A program made the translations under genes and the position numbers. From Candidatus Oscillochloris fontis (GTDB lineage: Bacteria; Chloroflexota; Chloroflexia; Chloroflexales; Chloroflexaceae): 64,000 nt of DNA. A model generated the notes under the pieces. The model was not told where the DNA came from, made no database searches, and was given only the letters and a program-made list of their open reading frames with translations. This document shows, in pieces, positions 62,406 through 64,000 of this stretch. The stretch covers positions 62,001-126,000 of the forward strand of contig NZ_RYFD01000004.1 of NCBI RefSeq assembly GCF_004138135.1. Reading direction: 5' to 3'. Numbering within the stretch: position 1 is the first letter of the stretch; each line of letters starts with the position of its first letter.

Positions 62406-62460
62406 AGTAGGGGCGAAGCATCGCCCGCTGCTATATGGAGGGCGATGCTTTGCCCCTACT
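62406..62460. repeat. AGTAGGGGCGAAGC palindromic repeat (copy 6)
   Basis: 62406-62426 pairs with 62440-62460 with one mismatch; the loop is only 13 bases. It lies in the divergent spacer, 18 bases before the GTG of the antirepressor-like gene. Confidence 0.9.
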
Positions 62461-62477
62461 ACCAGAAAGGGATCTGC

Positions 62478-63245
62478 GTGAACTGGTTCTATGCTGAAGA
62501 TATTCTGGCGTGGTTGGGCAATGATCCCAATCGCACCTATGTACCGATTGCCGAGTTGTGCGAGGCGCTGGGCATGGGCGCCGTGCGTGAAGAACGCCGT
62601 CTGCGTGGCCATGCGGTGCTCTCCGCCGGCGCACGCCGCTTGCCCGTGGAGACCGAGACGGGTGATGTGGTGATGCTCTGTCTGCGCGTGGAGTTGTTGC
62701 CACTTTGGCTCGTAACGCTTGATGCTGGGCAGGTGGTTGATCCCGCTGGGCGCGCGCGCCTCGAACTCTTCCAGCGTGAGGCAGCCTCTATTCTCTGGCA
62801 AACCGCCCGCCCGCAGGGCTTTGATAGTGGCGATCTCTTGCTGCCCACCCGCCACCAACAGGGGCCAGCCGAACAAGCCTATGTTGGCAGTATGGCCATG
62901 GCGACGCTGGCGCGCCAGCAGATGTTGATCGAGCGCCAGTTGGATGGTGTCGGATCTGATGCTGCTGCTGATGATCAGGGCAACGACCCCTGGGCGCGCC
63001 AATCTTCGAGCCTCGACGACCCCGCTGCGGCACGTCTGGCCCAGACGGTGCGCCGGGTAGCGCAGTCGCTTGCCGAACGCACACGCCGCAATGAGTACTT
63101 CGGTGTCTTTAGTGGTCTCTACCGCAACTTTAGCATCTCTTCATACCGCCGCATGCCCAGTGGTCGTCTCTACGAGGCGTTGGAGTGGCTTGAACGCTGG
63201 TATGGTGATATGATCGGCGAACCGGAACCGCCACCCGATATCTAA
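62478..63245 (+). CDS. P22-type antirepressor-like protein (P22AR_N + ORF6C domains)
   Basis: 255 residues from GTG at 62478, with AAAGGGAT six bases upstream. The N-terminal part has RRLPVETETGDVVMLCLRVE, then LPLWLVTLD and ELFQREAASILWQT, the P22AR_N pattern. The C-terminal YFGVFSGLYRNFSISSYRRM followed by LYEALEWLERWY is the ORF6C domain. Both are typical of phage Ant proteins, yet no other phage gene is present. A domesticated regulator is likely. The next gene starts four bases after its stop, so they are co-transcribed. Confidence 0.82.
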   Translation: MNWFYAEDILAWLGNDPNRTYVPIAELCEALGMGAVREERRLRGHAVLSAGARRLPVETETGDVVMLCLRVELLPLWLVTLDAGQVVDPAGRARLELFQREAASILWQTARPQGFDSGDLLLPTRHQQGPAEQAYVGSMAMATLARQQMLIERQLDGVGSDAAADDQGNDPWARQSSSLDDPAAARLAQTVRRVAQSLAERTRRNEYFGVFSGLYRNFSISSYRRMPSGRLYEALEWLERWYGDMIGEPEPPPDI

Positions 63246-63249
63246 TTGT

Positions 63250-64000
63250 ATGCAACTTCCACCCGCACTCCAGCTCGCCATTCAAACCAGCCTCCACGGC
63301 ACCCCCCAAGCCGACCTGCACGCAGCGGCGGCGGTGCTCTCCCAACGTTACCGCGCTGGTCACGGCGCGGCGGACGGGCCGCCCGGCGGGCGTTATGTGG
63401 CCGCGCCACTGGCGGCGCTGGCCTACGCTGCCTACCGTATGCCCGCCACCTACGCGGCGGTTGCGGCGGCGCTGGCCGCGCTGGCCGCCCGTCTGCCCGT
63501 GTGGCACCCGCGTAGCCTGCTCGATGTCGGCGCGGGGCTAGGCGCGGCACTCTGGGCCAGCGCCACCACCTGGGAGGATCTCGACCACGCCGACATGATC
63601 GAGTCTGCCCCCGCCATGCTGAACCTCGGTCGCCAATTGGCGGTGCGCAGCCCGCACCCGGCGGTCAGCGCGGCACACTGGCAACCCACCGATCTGCTGG
63701 GGGCGTGGCGCAGCCCGCCCCATGATCTCGTCACCGCGACCTATGTGCTGGGGGAACTGCCCGCTGCCGGGCGCACGCGCCTAATCACCCAACTCTGGGA
63801 ACAGAGCAGCCACGCGCTGCTGCTGGTCGAACCGGGCACTCCGCAGGGCTGGGCGATCATCCGGGCGGCGCGCGAGCAGTTGCGGGCGGCTGGAGCCTAT
63901 GTGGTGGCCCCGTGCCCGCACCAGGAGGCGTGCCCCCTCCCGGCGGATGACTGGTGCCACTTTGCGCAGCGCGTGGCGCGCACAAAGCTTCAGCGCAGTG
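63250..64000 (+). CDS. Rsm22-like ribosomal small subunit methyltransferase (3' end outside window)
   Basis: An open frame from the ATG at 63250 to the end of the window, 250 residues without a stop. The SAM motif LLDVGAGLGAALWA (about 96-109) is followed by VLGELPAAGR, LLLVEPGTPQGWAIIRAAR and CPHQEACPLPADDWCHFAQR. The last block, with its Cys residues, is the hallmark of the Rsm22/METTL17 family, which assists small-subunit assembly and binds a metal or Fe-S cluster. ATG lies four bases after the antirepressor-like stop. Confidence 0.88.
   Translation, partial: MQLPPALQLAIQTSLHGTPQADLHAAAAVLSQRYRAGHGAADGPPGGRYVAAPLAALAYAAYRMPATYAAVAAALAALAARLPVWHPRSLLDVGAGLGAALWASATTWEDLDHADMIESAPAMLNLGRQLAVRSPHPAVSAAHWQPTDLLGAWRSPPHDLVTATYVLGELPAAGRTRLITQLWEQSSHALLLVEPGTPQGWAIIRAAREQLRAAGAYVVAPCPHQEACPLPADDWCHFAQRVARTKLQRS

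Overview
The window reads as chromosomal DNA of a filamentous anoxygenic phototroph of the Chloroflexales (Chloroflexota). The evidence is bchY and bchZ (chlorophyllide a oxidoreductase) next to a polyprenyl diphosphate synthase, a one-chain pyruvate:ferredoxin oxidoreductase, the LysW-type lysine genes lysX/lysY, several Ser/Thr kinases with beta-propellers, and a GC-rich sequence full of intergenic palindromes. Placement below the order (for example an Oscillochloris-like genus) is inference. No rRNA, tRNA or CRISPR array was seen.

Layout. 1-7.4 kb: end of lysX, lysY, a polytopic membrane protein, rsmG, nadD, small and membrane proteins, and a 152-bp MITE with clear target duplications. 7.5-17.3 kb: htpX; a minus-strand kinase operon (FHA kinase, WD40 kinase, WD40 protein with a decayed kinase lobe); two HExxH peptidases. 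17.3-24.8 kb: a multi-hairpin region that may be an IS200/IS605 remnant, then gatD, proA, a methyltransferase, a RodZ-like protein, yajQ and rimO. 24.8-32.7 kb: BlaI-type repressor, polyprenyl synthase, glycosyltransferase, bchYZ, and a pseudouridine synthase with a very long RGG-like tail. 32.9-43.6 kb: a 1180-residue protein built like soluble adenylyl cyclase, MFS transporter, GH1 beta-glucosidase, unknown protein, LsrF-like aldolase and a class II aldolase/SDR fusion. 43.7-52.6 kb: XRE regulator, Mrr-like endonuclease, then a seven-gene operon: PQQ-propeller kinase, PP2C phosphatase, vWA protein, zinc-ribbon/FHA protein, two small unknowns, membrane-anchored phospholipase D-like protein. 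52.6-64 kb: DUF2064 protein, PFOR with a DHOD-like partner, citrate synthase, glcF, membrane protein, a P22-type antirepressor-like protein, and the start of an Rsm22-like methyltransferase.

Two themes stand out. First, phospho-signalling: three kinases that look active, one pseudokinase, one PP2C, two FHA domains and one vWA protein, most in two operons. The 45.5-52.5 kb operon resembles the kinase/PP2C/vWA (TerY-P) triads but ends in a PLD-fold enzyme and lies beside an Mrr-like nuclease; it is the best candidate for an undescribed system. Second, palindromes: several repeat families make perfect stems of 9-32 bp. In one family the stem sequence differs from copy to copy while pairing stays perfect. 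At least ten genes take their TAG stop codon from such a palindrome or directly abut one.
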